Shown piece by piece: positions 11,452-23,255 of a stretch of DNA of 64,000 nucleotides (positions are counted from its first letter, which is position 1; every line of letters begins with the position of its first letter). Position numbers and translations under genes: made by a program. This DNA is from Apiotrichum sp. Y4204 (lineage: Eukaryota; Basidiomycota; Tremellomycetes; Trichosporonales; Trichosporonaceae), in contig JAMYHL010000080.1 of NCBI GenBank assembly GCA_025531455.1, positions 1 to 64,000 on the forward strand. The letters are read 5' to 3'. Below the pieces are notes generated by a model that did no database searches, was not told where the DNA came from, and was given only the letters and a program-made list of their open reading frames with translations.

Positions 11452-13628
11452 ATGCCGGATTCGAAGCGCGACTCGGACGCGACGCTGGCGGGCACGCCGA
11501 CAAAGGATGACGAGGAGCTCGAGGCGCTCGAGCTCGACGAGCTCGACGACGTCTTTGCGCCCGACCCGCCAGAGCATGGAGAGCAGACAGCGCATGGCGA
11601 GCACGAGGACCACCACGAGAGGCGCGACGGCCACGAACTCGCGCCACTGCCCGTGTTCAACAAGCCGCAGCGCAGCGCGTCCATCAACGTCGCGAGCGCG
11701 GCGCGGGGGAATCCGAATCCCCCGCGGCTGGGGCGTACCTCTTCCTTCTCCTCTACCGGCGATGATGAGCGCGGCACGGTCCGCTCCCGGCGTCCGCGGC
11801 AGTCGCAGACGCGCCCGCGGGCGTTTTCCGCCGGCGCTGGATCCGGCGCAATCCCGACGATTGGCGGCGAGGAACCCACCTCGCGGCCGATCACGCCGCC
11901 GAACGGGCTGGCGCATGCGCACCAGCCGCCGCTTTTCCACGGGGCGAGCGCACTCGGGCGCTCGGCGAGCCGCGTGAGCGCCATGTCGAATCACACGTTT
12001 GCGGACGCGGCGTCGCTTGTGAATCTTGGCTTGGCGCGTGTCGAGACGAGGGGAAGGCGCCGCGCGGGAACGGTCACTAGTGTTGGAGGCGGGCCGCTCG
12101 GGCGCGTACTCACCGCGCTTTCTGTGGCGGAAAAGGACGAAAAGGAGTATCCCGAGGAAGTGGAGGAGCTCGTCGCTGTCGAGGTGCTTGATGATGGCGA
12201 GGAGATCGAGTATCCCGATGGCGGGATGGAGGTGAGTAGTCGGGAGTATTGTGAGGCTTTACTGACCACAGGCATGGCTTGTTCTTATCGGAGGATGGTG
12301 TGCGGCAGTGTGCGCGTTCGGCCTGGCAGGCAGTGTCGGCGCGTTCCAGGTCTACTACCAGGCCGAGCTGTTGACGGGGTACAGTTCCTCGGAGGTTGCG
12401 TGGATTGGCTCGACGCAGGCCGCCGTCTGCTTTTTCAGCTGCGTGTTCACCGGCCCCCTCTTTGACCGGTACGGCTGCCGTCCGCTGCTCGCCGCCGGCA
12501 CCGTGCTTCTCACCCTCGCGTTCATCCTCCTCTCGTTCTGCACCCAGTTTTACCAGATCTTTCTCTGCCACGCGACGCTCATGGCAATGGGCATGGACCT
12601 CATGTTCATTGTCCCCATGGGCGCTGTCGGACAGTGGTTCTTCCTCCGCCGCGGACTAGCCTTGTGAGTAAAATAAAAAAAAAAGTATGTTCTCGCTAAT
12701 CCCAGTGGCGTGCTCATGACCGGCTCGTCGGCGGGCGCGATCGTCTGGCCCGCAATCGTCGCCAACCTCCCGGACCGCATCGGCTTTGGCTGGACCGTCC
12801 GCGTCATCGCCCTCCTCGTCGCCGTCCTAGGCAGCATCTCCGCGCTGCTGGTACGCACCCGCCTCCCGCCCCGTCCGCCGGGCAAGCTCTTCCGCTTTGA
12901 CGAGTTCCGCAACCCGCGCTACGCGTGCGTCGCGTTCTCGTTCCCGTGCCTCGTGTTTGGCTTTTTCAGCTTTTTGACGTTTATCGGCAGCTACGGCCGT
13001 CTCGTGGGACTGGGAACGCTGGCGCCGTACCTCTTGTAAGTCCTTACACATCTTAGCCTTCACTCATACTAATTCCAGGATGATAACAAACGGCGCAAGC
13101 GGCTTTGGCCGAGTCTTCTCGGGCCTCGCAGCGGACAGGGTCGGCACCTTCAACGTAGCAATCATGGGCATGGCCGCAATGGTCGTCCTCATGTTTGCGT
13201 GGCTGGCGATGAAGACGGCCGGTGCGCTTATCGTGCTCTGCGTACTCTACGGCTTTGTCTCGGGCGCACCCGTCGCGCTCCAGGGCCCAATGGTCACCGG
13301 CAGCGCGCGCGACCCCAGCCAGGCGGGCACGCTAATTGGCATGGCACTGAGTGAGTACCATGGGCGGGGAATCTGGGAGTGCTTGACAGTGGGCATCTCC
13401 CCCCTGCGACGATGGTGCAGTAAACTAACACCCCCAGTGGTCCAGTCCTTTGCTCAGCTTTGCGGCCCGCCCATCTTTGGCGCAATCGTCGGCGCGGGAA
13501 GCGACGCGGAGCAGCTCGCGCGCTTCCCGCACGCGATCGCGTTCGGCGGGAGCATGCTTGCCGTCGCGACGGGCTTGCTTGTTGCGACGCGGATGATGAA
13601 GGATAAGAAGCTGCTTGCGGCTGTGTAG
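11452..13628 (+). CDS. MFS transporter, monocarboxylate porter-like
   Basis: Five exons, 11452-12231, 12272-12663, 12706-13035, 13079-13350 and 13438-13628, give 654 residues; all junctions keep frame. A long soluble N-terminal region (about 260 residues) is acidic at first (EELEALELDELDDVF), then Ser/Pro/Arg-rich, and is probably cytosolic and regulated by phosphorylation. The membrane domain follows with about 12 helices. It begins AWLVLIGGWCAAVCAFGLAG and contains the MFS loop 2-3 motif as GPLFDRYGCRPLL (motif A-like, D-R/K-x-G-x-R) and GFGRVFSGLAADRVG in the second half. The family is that of fungal Mch/monocarboxylate-type porters, which lack a proven common substrate. The start chosen is the ATG opening MPDSKRDSD; upstream in-frame triplets are non-ATG. 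The gene is convergent with RPB11, 343 nt apart. Confidence 0.92.
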
Positions 13629-13971
13629 ACCCCGAACAATCTCAGGTGGTTGGATATTGACACGACTTTTGTTGGATTGCATCTTGTATTATTAAATTAA
13701 TCTAGATTGAGACATGCTACATGATATATTTCTGGCCGAGATGCGCGATGGATGGTGAACGCGCATTGTGAGTGTTGAATCGGCCGTGTCGTACGAGTCG
13801 TGTCCGTCCTCGTCTCCAGCAGCTCAGCTTCCCCTTCGCTCCCTGCCCCTCGGTCCTGCACGCTACACACTGGCCTCGGCCATGCATACAACAAAGGGCT
13901 ACTGGTGCCGTCCAAATCTATGCGCTCATGAATCTTCTTTGCGTCGTACTTGTCACAATTTCCCCAATCCA
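13629..13971. other. Short convergent intergenic region
   Basis: Holds the facing 3' ends of the MFS gene and RPB11. AT-rich near 13685-13705. No gene is seen. Confidence 0.5.
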
Positions 13972-14589
13972 CTAAAAGTCGTATGCGTCCGCGCTCGCCG
14001 GGTCCGCGCGCACCTGTCCACCAACCGTAGTCGTCGTCGCGCCAAACCCGTCGCCATACGGGTCGTACCCGCCTGCCGCGGGAAGCGCCGCATCGGGGAC
14101 CATGCCCATCTCAATGTTACGCGCCTGGTCCTGGAACTGCTTCTTGATCGCGAGGGTCTGGTTGATGAGCAGCTGACATGCTCGCTTGAGCGCATCTGCC
14201 GGATTGGACCGCTCATCCGTCTGGATCTTGAGCGTAATCACGTTCTCGGACGGGTGCGCCATCTTGTACCCTGCAAACATGACCGTCGGGTCAAGGAGAA
14301 GCTGGCTGGAGAGTCAGTATTGGTGTACAAAAATGGGTCGGCTGGCGTTGGGTCACAAGCTGAAGAGGTAACAATCACGTGCGAAACACCTCGCGGTCCC
14401 CCAACGCCCTCACCCAGATCCCGTTCCGACTCACGCTCTCAACATGTTCCCGAGGGTGTGGTCCTGCGCGCGCAGGACGACCGTCGCAGCATTCGCAATC
14501 TTTGCATCCTCGGTGATGGTCAGCCGCTTCTCGTCGTCCTGGAGCAGCCACGACTCGATGCGGTTCGGCTGGTTGATCCGGCCCGACAT
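13972..14589 (-). CDS. RPB11: DNA-directed RNA polymerase II subunit RPB11
   Basis: Two exons (14589-14435 and 14305-13972) encode 162 residues. The junction, inside the codon for the Ala of NMLRA, restores the family core: HTLGNMLRA, then QLLLDPTVMFAGYKMAHP, then an IQTDE...ADALKRACQLLI segment. These match the dimerising alpha-motif that RPB11 shares with RPC19 and the bacterial RpoA N-terminal domain, where it pairs with RPB3 in the polymerase II assembly platform. After the final helix comes a Gly/Ala-rich tail of about 50 residues, longer than in yeast or human RPB11 (about 117-120 residues). RPC19 (AC19) is the alternative, but the FAGYKxxHP spacing and the N-terminus fit RPB11 better. 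A possible 5'UTR intron (GTGAGTATC donor near 14817) ends just upstream of the ATG. Confidence 0.93.
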
Positions 14590-15945
14590 CGCGCAACGCT
14601 AGGTGCTGGGCTGGAGGAATAGTGTCAGTCCCAAAGATCTCCAGATGAGTGATTGAAAGGGGAAAATCTGGGAAGAGTATCATTGTGATAGTTTCGTTTT
14701 CTCGGCAGAGGCTGTCGACCCGCAGGAAGCGTCTTTTACGTGGATTGACAGATGATTGAGATTGTGTAATCATGCGTGTGCGTGCGCAATAGTGAAAAGA
14801 AGAGGATAGTTGATACTCACTTTTAGGAAGCGATTGGGCGGACGTTGGATGGCGAAACAACAAAGAACGATGGTTGTTCAGCACTACTTGTAAGGAGGCG
14901 GTCAACCGAGATGTGAGTTGGTTTTGTGCTCGCTCCATGCGATCGCGACGACGACGACGATGCTAGAAACCGACCGTGAGAGGGGTGGACAACAGTGAAA
15001 AGTACACGTCGAATTTGTGATAATAATACTCCCAGTCATGCCAGTCCTAAGTCCTACACGCTCCCACAACGTGCAGACCGCGTTTCCCAGGCTTTCCACG
15101 TCATAATAAATATCATTAAGCTTAAGCTGAGCATTTAGCAGTGATAAGGACTTGTCAAAGTGGCAGCACCCCAAAAAATATTCCCTCTGCGCCACTCTTT
15201 GGTTACCCAAACAGGAAGTGTTCCGGATCTCTCCCAATTGGGATAATGTGTGTTTGTGAATGACGGCAGTGGGCGGCCCACATGCACCATGTGTGATTGT
15301 TGTGCATGTTGGGCGTGCGATTGGTTGCTTTGTTTCTCATTTTTCTTCTAGCAGCGCTGCTGAATGGGTGTTACCGCGTACGTTGACTGTTGCCGTAACC
15401 GCTGCTCGGGCGACAAGATGATTGTGGCGTACCACTGTGCGCGGGGAACGACTAGTGCCACGGAATGAGGTAACTGCCACAACGGGGTCCTCGGTAGACG
15501 GTAGGCATCTCGGAACCCGGATCCAAGAGCGGTCTGGAGCGGCGCTTGGGCCGTCGGAGTGGACGCGCAATGGGTCCGTGATGTGGGATCCGGGTCTCGC
15601 AGCGGAGCGTGGAGCGCGGAGCGCGGAGATATAGCGAGTGGACTGGAATGTCCGCCCGTCGCAGGCGGACGTTCTGTTGTGCCTTTGTAGTCCTAGTGCA
15701 CGGTTGGTAGACGAGACATTGTTCTGCCGGGACCGCCATGTGTTGTGCTGGCGAAGTGACGGTTTTGCATCGCATGCAGCATGCGCAGCATCTTGAGCAC
15801 TACATGTTTGGCGAAAATGTGTAAGCAAGTAAGCATACTGCACTGCATGCACTGGGCAGCGCAGCTGGGCATGTATGCTTCAAGCTACAGTACAGGGCAA
15901 CGATCGAGCCAATCGAGCCAAACAAACACAGCACAAACAAACAAC

Positions 15946-15988
15946 CAAACAAACAAACAAACAAACAAACAAACAAACAAACAAACAA
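15946..15988. repeat. AAAC tetranucleotide microsatellite
   Basis: About ten near-perfect AAAC units, flanked by decayed units on both sides. Confidence 0.9.
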
Positions 15989-18227
15989 CCAGACAACCAA
16001 ACACGCAAACACACCGAGTCATCGAGTAACTGATTACAACTGATCCGTTACGGTGTCATCCCGCGCTGTGCCGTCGGACAACCCACCCAGGGGCCAGGGG
16101 CCAGGTAACTGGTAACTCATGGTCACTCCCTATACCCCGTCACCCTGTCTTGAATGATCCAAGATCCCAAGGCATGAGCAGGCGTTCTGTCCAATGCCTC
16201 AGATGTCGCCATTCCGATCATCCCCGTGGTGCGTGAAAGCTGCAGCGCTTTCCGCGAGACCGAACGGCCGCTGCGGATCCTGCGATGCGCTCATTACTCA
16301 GGATTAGTCGCACAGTAATGATCGCCTGGCGCCGGGGCACGGCATAGCCCAAGGTGTCATGGAAACGCTTGTAATCCGTCGTAGGGGAGTCTGCATCAAA
16401 GAAACTGCATCAAAGAAACAGTAGTTAATCAGTCCCTGGCACTGCGACTTGCGCACAGCCAGCGGGCACCAGTAGCAGTGCAGCTTGAGCGCTATGACGC
16501 TGTGCCACACGTGGGATTCAAGGATGCTGGGAGACACGTCTGTTCGAGCTGCTTCCATCCCCACTGCCACTGGATCGTGTCAGGACTGCCACACCTAAAG
16601 CCTCGAGCACTTGAGCTGTTCGCTCCGGGACTATGATGGGCGCCAAGAAGCAAGCTCTGAGCCCCATAGTGTGCGAATCGTTTCTCTTGATCGAGGGTGT
16701 TGCTTTGTGGCACTTGAGAGACAAATTGATCTCCACGACCGCCAGCCCATGAGTCCACACACCTCCTCCGTGACAAATTGCGATTGTGCCACTCACTAGT
16801 CGCATCCACATGCCACATGCCACATCTAGCTCGCTCGCGCTCGCCCGCTCTTCACACCTCACACGACCTTTATGGTTGATCAACGCCGAGCTGCGCCCAT
16901 GACGCGCACACGACATCGCCGAGTATCTTAGACCAAGGCCATGGTTTGCAAAGACCCTTGAAAATCGATAATCCGGTTGTCCATCTAGTGCCTAGCCCCG
17001 ACAGCTTCCAGAGACCAGAGGACTGGAAGCGGCGAAGCAGGAAGCAGGAAGCAGGCGATCAGGAGACGTACAGCGGCGATCCGCCCCCCGGTCCCCAGAA
17101 TGCGGCAGGCGCACGCCGAGCTGCGTGCCGTGAGCCACACATTCTTTCTGTCCTCTTTTACAGTTTCTGGCGCTAGAAAAGAAAGCGTCAAGTCCCAAAG
17201 TCCAGAAGCCCAGCACATGCCAAAGTGTCCCAAGATGGCGATAAGCTCGCACCCCGAAAGTTTTGCTCTTTTCCTCATCCTCGGGTGTGGTGCACGTTCC
17301 GATATGGTGTATTCACCGGCCTTCGATGTCATTATGATGCAGAGTGAGCCTTTGGCGTCGGTGGTGGCGCCGTAGCCGGCCGGGTGGGCCGGTGTCGACG
17401 TCGGTCCAAATCGGAGTGGATCTGCCAAAGCCCTTGGGCTGGGAAGCTAGGAAGCCGTTCGAGACGCGAAGAGGGGGTGGAGGATTTAGGGAAAAGGGAC
17501 CCCCTGGGAGGGAAATCAACAAGAAGCCAAGGGAAAAGGACAGGAGGAGGAACACAGATCCCAAGCAGCCAACAGCACTGTAAAGGGCGGCCCGGCAAGC
17601 GGCTCGGGCGAGGACCAGGCCCTGGAGGAAAGACGGGCGTGCCTCGTGCCTAAAGCGCTAAGTTGGCGTTCTCGCGTTTGTTCCGGGTTCTGGTCTCTGA
17701 CGATCCGCACGAAGAATGGCGCTAACGCCAAGCAGCCTGGCCCACCGGGGAGGCCCGGCACAGAACCCAAAGGCGTTGATCGGTCCGAGATCCAGGGGTG
17801 ACAGGGACCCTCGTTTCGAGAGGACCCCGAAATAAAATAAAATAGACAGACCGTCACCCTGGTTGAGGATCCGGGCGCGTCCTTGGGCGGTGCGGGCGGT
17901 GTGGATCTGTGTGTACACGATTCGACGCGCGACAGGCGGCAGGACAGAGTCGATCCATCTCAGCCGCGTAAGGGCGTGCCTCGTACCAGAGAACCAAGAA
18001 TGGCCATTCATCGTCAGTCCAGAGCACAGCGTCCAGCGTGCACTGTGCACCATGCAACGTGCAGCAGCCCCCGGATCCACCCTCATCCTCATCCCCCCAT
18101 CCCCCATCCCATCATTCTCTTTTTCCCTCTCCTCACCACCACACAGACTCTCTCTTTTCTTCTGTCTCTCCTGCGTGCCCTTGTCCGAACCAAAGACACT
18201 CTCTTTTCGGCGTGAACCCCCACACTC

Positions 18228-18266
18228 TCTTTCACTCTCTCACTCACTCTCTCTCTCTCTCTCTCG
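18228..18266. repeat. CT-rich dinucleotide tract
   Basis: CTCTCT-rich run within a wider pyrimidine-rich segment, about 430 bp upstream of the expansin-like start codon. Confidence 0.8.
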
Positions 18267-18696
18267 CGCGCTCCGGCCCGTCTGTCATTCCTCTTTTAAC
18301 AGTCGTTCCTGCGTTCAGTCACTCTCTCTTTCCCCTCGTCGCTCCTTGCTTGTCGTGGTCCTCTCTCGTAGCCGGTCTCCGTCATCGACACTTTCGACAA
18401 CAGCAATACCACCACCCCGGACACCCGACTCGACGACTAGCTCCTCGTTCGCGTGCCCCTCACCACCACCTACGACTTCCACGTCCACTCTCTCTCCAGC
18501 TCGTGTCCCGCCCTCCCCGGACCGAACCACACCGCAGGCTCCTCTGCAATGTGAGCACCTCCGAGCGTTGCCTGGCTGCGGCCAAGCAATTGTTATCTTT
18601 CTCCGCCCATGGACATGACCTAACCTGCAGTCCATTCTATTATCGATAGACACCGCTCCCTCTACCTATCCTTAAAACCCAAACAGCCAAATCAAG

Positions 18697-19625
18697 ATGC
18701 TTGCTCGTCTCTTTGTTTCGGCTCTTGCCCTCACCCAGGCTGTCATCGCCCTTCCCCTTCAGAAGCGTGACTTCGGGGGTGAAGCCACTCACTATACCGT
18801 TGGTCTTGGCGCCTGTGGCAACTACAAGTAAGTCAAGTGTCACGCCTGCACGTGCTGACATTCAGCAACGACGGTGAGCTGGTTGTCGCCATGAACGCCG
18901 CCCAGTACGCCGGCGGTGCCCACTGTGGTCAGTCCGTTACCATTTCGTTTGGAGGAAAGACGGCGACTGCCACTGTCGTCGACCTCTGCCCTGGCTGCGC
19001 GTTCGGTGACCTCGACATGTCGCCGACCCTCTTCACTATCTTCAACCCACTTGGTGTTGGACGCTTCAAAATGGCGTGGTCGTTTGGCGGCGGCGGTGGT
19101 GGCAGCCCCCCTCCCCCGGAGACTCCTCCCCCCCCTCCCCCTCCTAAGGAGACCCCTCCCCCTCCCCCGCCTCCTTCGCCGACCCCTGAGTGGACTCCTC
19201 CTCCTCAGGAGAACACTCCCCCGCCTCCTCCCAAGACCTCCGAGGCGCCCCCTCCTCCTCCCCAGACCTCCGAGGCCGTTGCTTCCCTCGCGCCTCCGTC
19301 GTCTGAGGCCGCGCCTTCGTCGTCGTCGTCGTTGTCGGTGATAAGCTCTGCCTCGCCCTCGAGCACCCTTGTGCCGTCGTCCTCCATCGCCTCCACCGTT
19401 TCGGCGTCGCTGAACAGCACCTCGATTGCTTCCAACACGACTGTTCTTCCCACGACTACCGCGTCGGCCCTCAACATTACCCACCCCACTTCCTCCAGCA
19501 GCAACGTCCCGGTTGACGTTGTCGTGTCCAACTCTGTCAGCGATGAGGAAGCCGGCGGTAACCTCGCGTCCCTTAACAACCTGGTCGCCACCTTTGGCCG
19601 CCTTGTTGTGATTGCCGCGCAGTAA
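18697..19625 (+). CDS. Secreted expansin/barwin-like protein (RlpA-like double-psi beta-barrel)
   Basis: Two exons (18697-18827, 18866-19625) joined across a 38-nt intron give 296 residues. A signal peptide (about 1-18, LFVSALALTQAVIA) precedes a possible Kex2 site (LQKR). The double-psi beta-barrel domain (about 23-120) shows the family signatures: an ATHYT...GACG opening, the VVAMNAAQY strand, CGQSVTISF, and VVDLCPGCAFGDLDMSPTLF carrying the conserved Asp. A Pro-rich linker (runs of PPPP) and a Ser/Thr-rich region with several N-glycosylation sequons follow. No carbohydrate-binding module is present and the C-terminus is not a clear GPI signal. Fungal relatives are secreted, non-hydrolytic wall-loosening or defence-type proteins. 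The role here is inferred from the family. The pyrimidine-rich leader suggests an active promoter. Confidence 0.9.
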
Positions 19626-20663
19626 TCGCTCTTTTCTCATTCTGGGTTTATGTGGACATCCTTCTCGTCTTTGTCCTTTCTCGACTTTATTTTTCTTCGC
19701 TTTTCTTATAACTTCTTTCGGTTCCATCTGCTTTCGGGCGTCCCCGACAATGTCTTCGCTCGGGGACACATCTCGTCGAGTGTCTCGACAAGGCCTCTTT
19801 TACACCAAACTCCAAATCATGCCTGTATCGACTACCAGTCTATAATCCGCCCCGTACGCGAGCCGTACACCGCGGACTACTACAGTCTATATCTTACTTG
19901 CCCGGCGCACGCCGCCAGCCTGGTGCATGGCGCTACGACTACCGCCCTCTCTCTCTCTCTCCGTCTCCCTGCGCCCCGGCGCCCTCTCTTCTCTCTCTCC
20001 GCTTGCGTCTAGCACGCCCCTCCTGTAGTTTGTAGCGTCAACCCATGATGCAAGTCACCATAGATTCACACCAGCATGAGCGTCAGCTCTTGGATTCTAG
20101 CTCGGCTGTGACTGAGCAGAGCAGAATAGGCTGGAAAAATAGTGCGGACAGTGGACATTACATGGATTGCGCAGGGCACCATTTTGCCAGACAGCAGTTA
20201 CCGAAGACAGCAGTTACCGAAGTCCCCAGATCAGTGTAAACATAACCATGACCAAAGCTGATATAAACAATTATGTCACCACTCCGAGTTTAATCATCAA
20301 ACCCGCGTTCCCGCCGGTGTAGCGTGCTTTGTGCCGTCACAGGCACACGCAATCAACGCAGGCACGGAGTTCGGCACACATTGTGCAGAGTCCTGTTAAA
20401 ACCTTTGGGTTACGGGTTTGGGTTTGGGGTGCGCACCGGCGGGCGGCCGAAGTCCGGGCGGATTGAGCTGTGGAATGTCGACGGTAGAGTGCCTCGGCGA
20501 CAATCGTTATGCAGTGGTGTGTGCCACGGCTGTTGACGACAACGGAATGCTGTGGACTGGCGTTTCAGCTCGGCGATTCCCCCCCTCCCATCCTTATATC
20601 CCTATCTCCATCATGTACATACAACTACCCTGAAGCCGATAAATACAGTCTTGACCATCTACA
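19626..20663. other. Convergent intergenic region
   Basis: Lies between the 3' ends of the expansin-like and Sos7-like genes. No coding region is supported. Confidence 0.5.
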
Positions 20664-21907
20664 CTACGAGAGGGTGCGCAGGCGCACGAGCACGTCGGCA
20701 ATCAGGCCCGGGGCGTCGTTGCGCTCAATGGCGGTGTTTATCGCCTCGCGGATATCCACGCTGCCCGACTCGGGGCGCACATCGAGGCGGGCATCAAAGA
20801 GCACACCGCGGGAGATGTGCAGCGTGAGCGCGGCAGTTCCGCGCGCGACATCGTACTCGAGCACAAGTTCCGAGGGAGACAGGGCGCGCGCGCTGCGAAT
20901 CCCCAGCAGGCGTCGGTACGTGTTCAGCGCGGCCTCGTACCACGTGCACAGGTCGTGTACCTGTGTCCCCGTCCCGCCCTCTGCGCGTGCGCGCCGCACG
21001 ACCCCGGCCTTTGTCTCGGCAACCTCGCGTTCGCGGGCAAGCACCAGCACTCTCCGCGCCCGCTCGGCGATGACGGTGCGCAGCTCGTCGCTCTGAGCCG
21101 CCGTCTCGCTCAGTGCCGACGTCAGCCGCTCAATCTCCTCCACCTGCGCGTCGAGCTTGGCCTCGGCCTCGTCGACCGTCATCCGCTGTTGTCAGAGAAG
21201 AGCAAAATAAAGCAGATGTATGATGGTCCGCGACATCTACTCACGTCCTCGGGCGGATGTTGCGCCTTTATGCGTGCGAGCTCGAGCTCCATATCGCGGA
21301 TCTCGCGCTGGAGTTTGGTGATTTCCGCCGTCTGCTCCGCGAGCGTCGCGTGGCCTGGCATGTCAGCGCAACGTGCAACTCGATAAACAGACCGCGAGGC
21401 AGGACTCACTCTTCGCGTTCTCGGCACTCAGCGCGACCGTCTCGGCGCGCATGCCCTCAATCTCATCCTTGACGGCCTTGAGTTTGGCCTTTTTGCGCAC
21501 ATTCTCCGATTCTGCCGTTAGTATCAATTAAGAAAACCTCCCTGTTTCAGCACTCACGGAGCATCTCATTCTCGCCCTGCTCGACGCGTTCAGGAGAATC
21601 ACCCGTTATACTGAACAGAAAGCTCTTCTTCGCCTCCTGTTCGAGGTACGTGAACTTGAGTCCGCGAAAATGGTCTTTGGAACGGGCACGCTCGTGCGCC
21701 AGCGCCAGGGGATTACTGCCACTAAACACGTTCGAGACGTCTGCCATTGCCCGCGACTTGAAGAGGTCGCGGTGCGCCTCGATGTGCGACGGGCCGCCGG
21801 GCGCCGAGAGGAACCTGCCGTCAGACGCGGGGTGGGTTGGAATCTTACTCTTTCGCGCTGGCATACAGCTCCTCGTACGGGTTCACCGTGCCGGATAGCC
21901 GTGACAT
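20664..21907 (-). CDS. sos7: Coiled-coil protein, probable Sos7-like kinetochore subunit
   Basis: Five exons (21907-21849, 21814-21558, 21511-21410, 21354-21245, 21185-20664) give 349 residues with intact frame. Introns are very short (the first is 34 nt) and show CTGAC or TACTAAC branch motifs. The N-terminal part contains HFRGLKFTYLEQEAKKSFL, resembling the 'KLKFTYLEQ' signature of the Sos7 coiled-coil domain (S. pombe Sos7, partner of the KNL1-family protein Spc7). A heptad-rich coiled coil spans about residues 85-230 (ENVRKKAKLKAVKDEIEGM, EITKLQREIRDMELELARI). A C-terminal globular part (RAEGGTGTQVHDLCTWYE...) resembles an RWD-type fold in layout. The kinetochore assignment rests on that motif and architecture by eye. 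A different coiled-coil protein cannot be excluded. Confidence 0.72.
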
Positions 21908-22240
21908 CGTGGGTGATGATGTGATGGTGGGGTATGGATAAGTGGAGGGATTTGTTGTTGTTCGTTTGTTGTTGTTTCTGCGACGATGCTGTTTGTTTGT
22001 GTTGTTGTTTTTGTTGTTGTTGTTGACTTCTGGACCACTTGTGAAGGTGGAGGCGCGACTGACTTTACGGCGTTTCGGGAATTGGACCCGTGTGGCACCA
22101 GCCCTCCACCCCGAAATCACATCACACCCACACATCAAACATCCCAACCTCTACAACTCCACCATTCCCGATCTCCTCTTCAAGAACGAATGCACATCCC
22201 TGGTCTCCATCGAAAAAGACGCGCTCGCTATGCGAGCGCC
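21908..22240. other. Intergenic upstream of Sos7-like gene; contains tRNA trailer
   Basis: T/G-rich (plus strand) leader of the minus-strand gene, followed by the tRNA-Trp 3' trailer. No gene is seen. Confidence 0.5.
22213..22239 (-). terminator. tRNA-Trp 3' trailer: palindrome plus T5 Pol III terminator
   Basis: Directly after the tRNA (minus strand) is a perfect inverted repeat with 8-bp arms and a 3-nt loop (22221-22239). A T5 run follows at 22217-22213, the usual RNA polymerase III stop signal. Confidence 0.75.
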
Positions 22241-22327
22241 CGACCCTGGCCCGAATCGAACGGACAACCTTGAGGAATAGGAGTATCCCAGTTGGAATCT
22301 CACGCGCTACCATTACGCCACAGGGTC
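22241..22327 (-). tRNA. tRNA-Trp(CCA), intron-containing
   Basis: Minus strand. Acceptor arms GACCCTG and CAGGGTC pair fully. The D-arm (GCGT/GCGC) and TGGCGTAATGGTAGCGCG box A region resemble eukaryotic tRNA-Trp. The T-arm is GTCCG-TTCGATT-CGGGC. The anticodon loop reads TT-CCA-A, then a 15-nt intron that contains TGG, able to pair with the anticodon as in canonical pre-tRNAs. The anticodon stem has four pairs plus an A31-C39 mismatch next to the loop, given this intron placement. The putative discriminator base is G. Confidence 0.85.
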
Positions 22328-23255
22328 TGTGGTGAACGGGGTTGAGAAGGGAGCGACTGATGCTTTGGGGGGAAGGGCATGCAGGTTATGTCGTGCAGGG
22401 CATTGCGCGGACGGCGGTTTGGTCTGCCAAGATGCAAGGTCGTTGCAGATGCCGGGTTCGTCAAGCCCACTCGCCGTACCTTGTCTCTTGCTCCGCCTTG
22501 TGCCTTCGACGCTGGTTTGGGCGAGGCCTTGGGTACTATGGCCTTCGGAGCTGAGGGCTTGGGTGTGCCACATGGATTTTGGCACTGCTGCCTTCGGCGC
22601 TGGGGCTGGGAAGAAGAACGTATGAATAGAAAAGCCATACAAGGACAAGTGCCAGCTTGGCTGCCTTATTGATTGACTAGTGTTGACTGTACTGCCGTGG
22701 CCAACACAAACACACACACGAACATGTCTCGTTCCTCCTTCCTCGTGCTCACTATCATCGCTTCGACGCCTCTTGCTCACTATCCTTGCTCATCATTGCC
22801 TCCAAGCTTCACTCGCTATGTCAGCAAACAGTAGCATCACCGATGCCGTCAAAGTCATCCCCGAAGGCCACAAGAAAAGCTGCGCGACAGCGGCGCCGGA
22901 GGAAGTGTCTATGGGCGGCTGGGGGTGGAAGAGAAGGCAGAAGTAGATGCCACAATGCACTTGGTAAGTTCTCCTAGTTTACTTCTATGTATCTGCTCAA
23001 CAGGTCATACAGCTGAGTGCAACCTCGGGCGCCGCAAAGCACCCAGCTCTACACCGAGGATGAGCAGTCAGCGTCTTCAGGGCAGTGAGGTCAGTCCGGC
23101 CACGGGCCGCAGACGTTTGTGGCGATGCGTATGGGGATACAATGGATTGTGCATGAATGCAAGATGCGGTGTAGATGATGGTGTGTAGGTGCGGGATGTA
23201 GAGAGGGTGATCCAGGGTGGAGTGGGAATGGGTATCCGCGATCTGTGAGGCAGGA
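22328..23255. other. Intergenic, no supported gene
   Basis: Lies between the tRNA-Trp 5' side and the 3' end of the ubiquitin protease gene. Open frames here are short and show no recognisable features. Confidence 0.5.

Larger units (their letters stand above)
14590..18696. other. Intergenic, 4.1 kb, divergent promoters
   Basis: Lies between the 5' ends of RPB11 and the expansin-like gene. No coding region is supported. The right third is pyrimidine-rich on the plus strand (CTCTCT tracts), consistent with the promoter and leader of the expansin-like gene. An AAAC microsatellite is listed separately. Confidence 0.5.

Noticed and set aside
11452..14589. Transporter and RPB11 as a functional pair
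   Set aside because: They are convergent, separately promoted and functionally unrelated; adjacency alone is no evidence.
22786..22977. Short plus frames near a possible ATG at 22819
   Set aside because: Too short, no splice partners and no recognisable motif.
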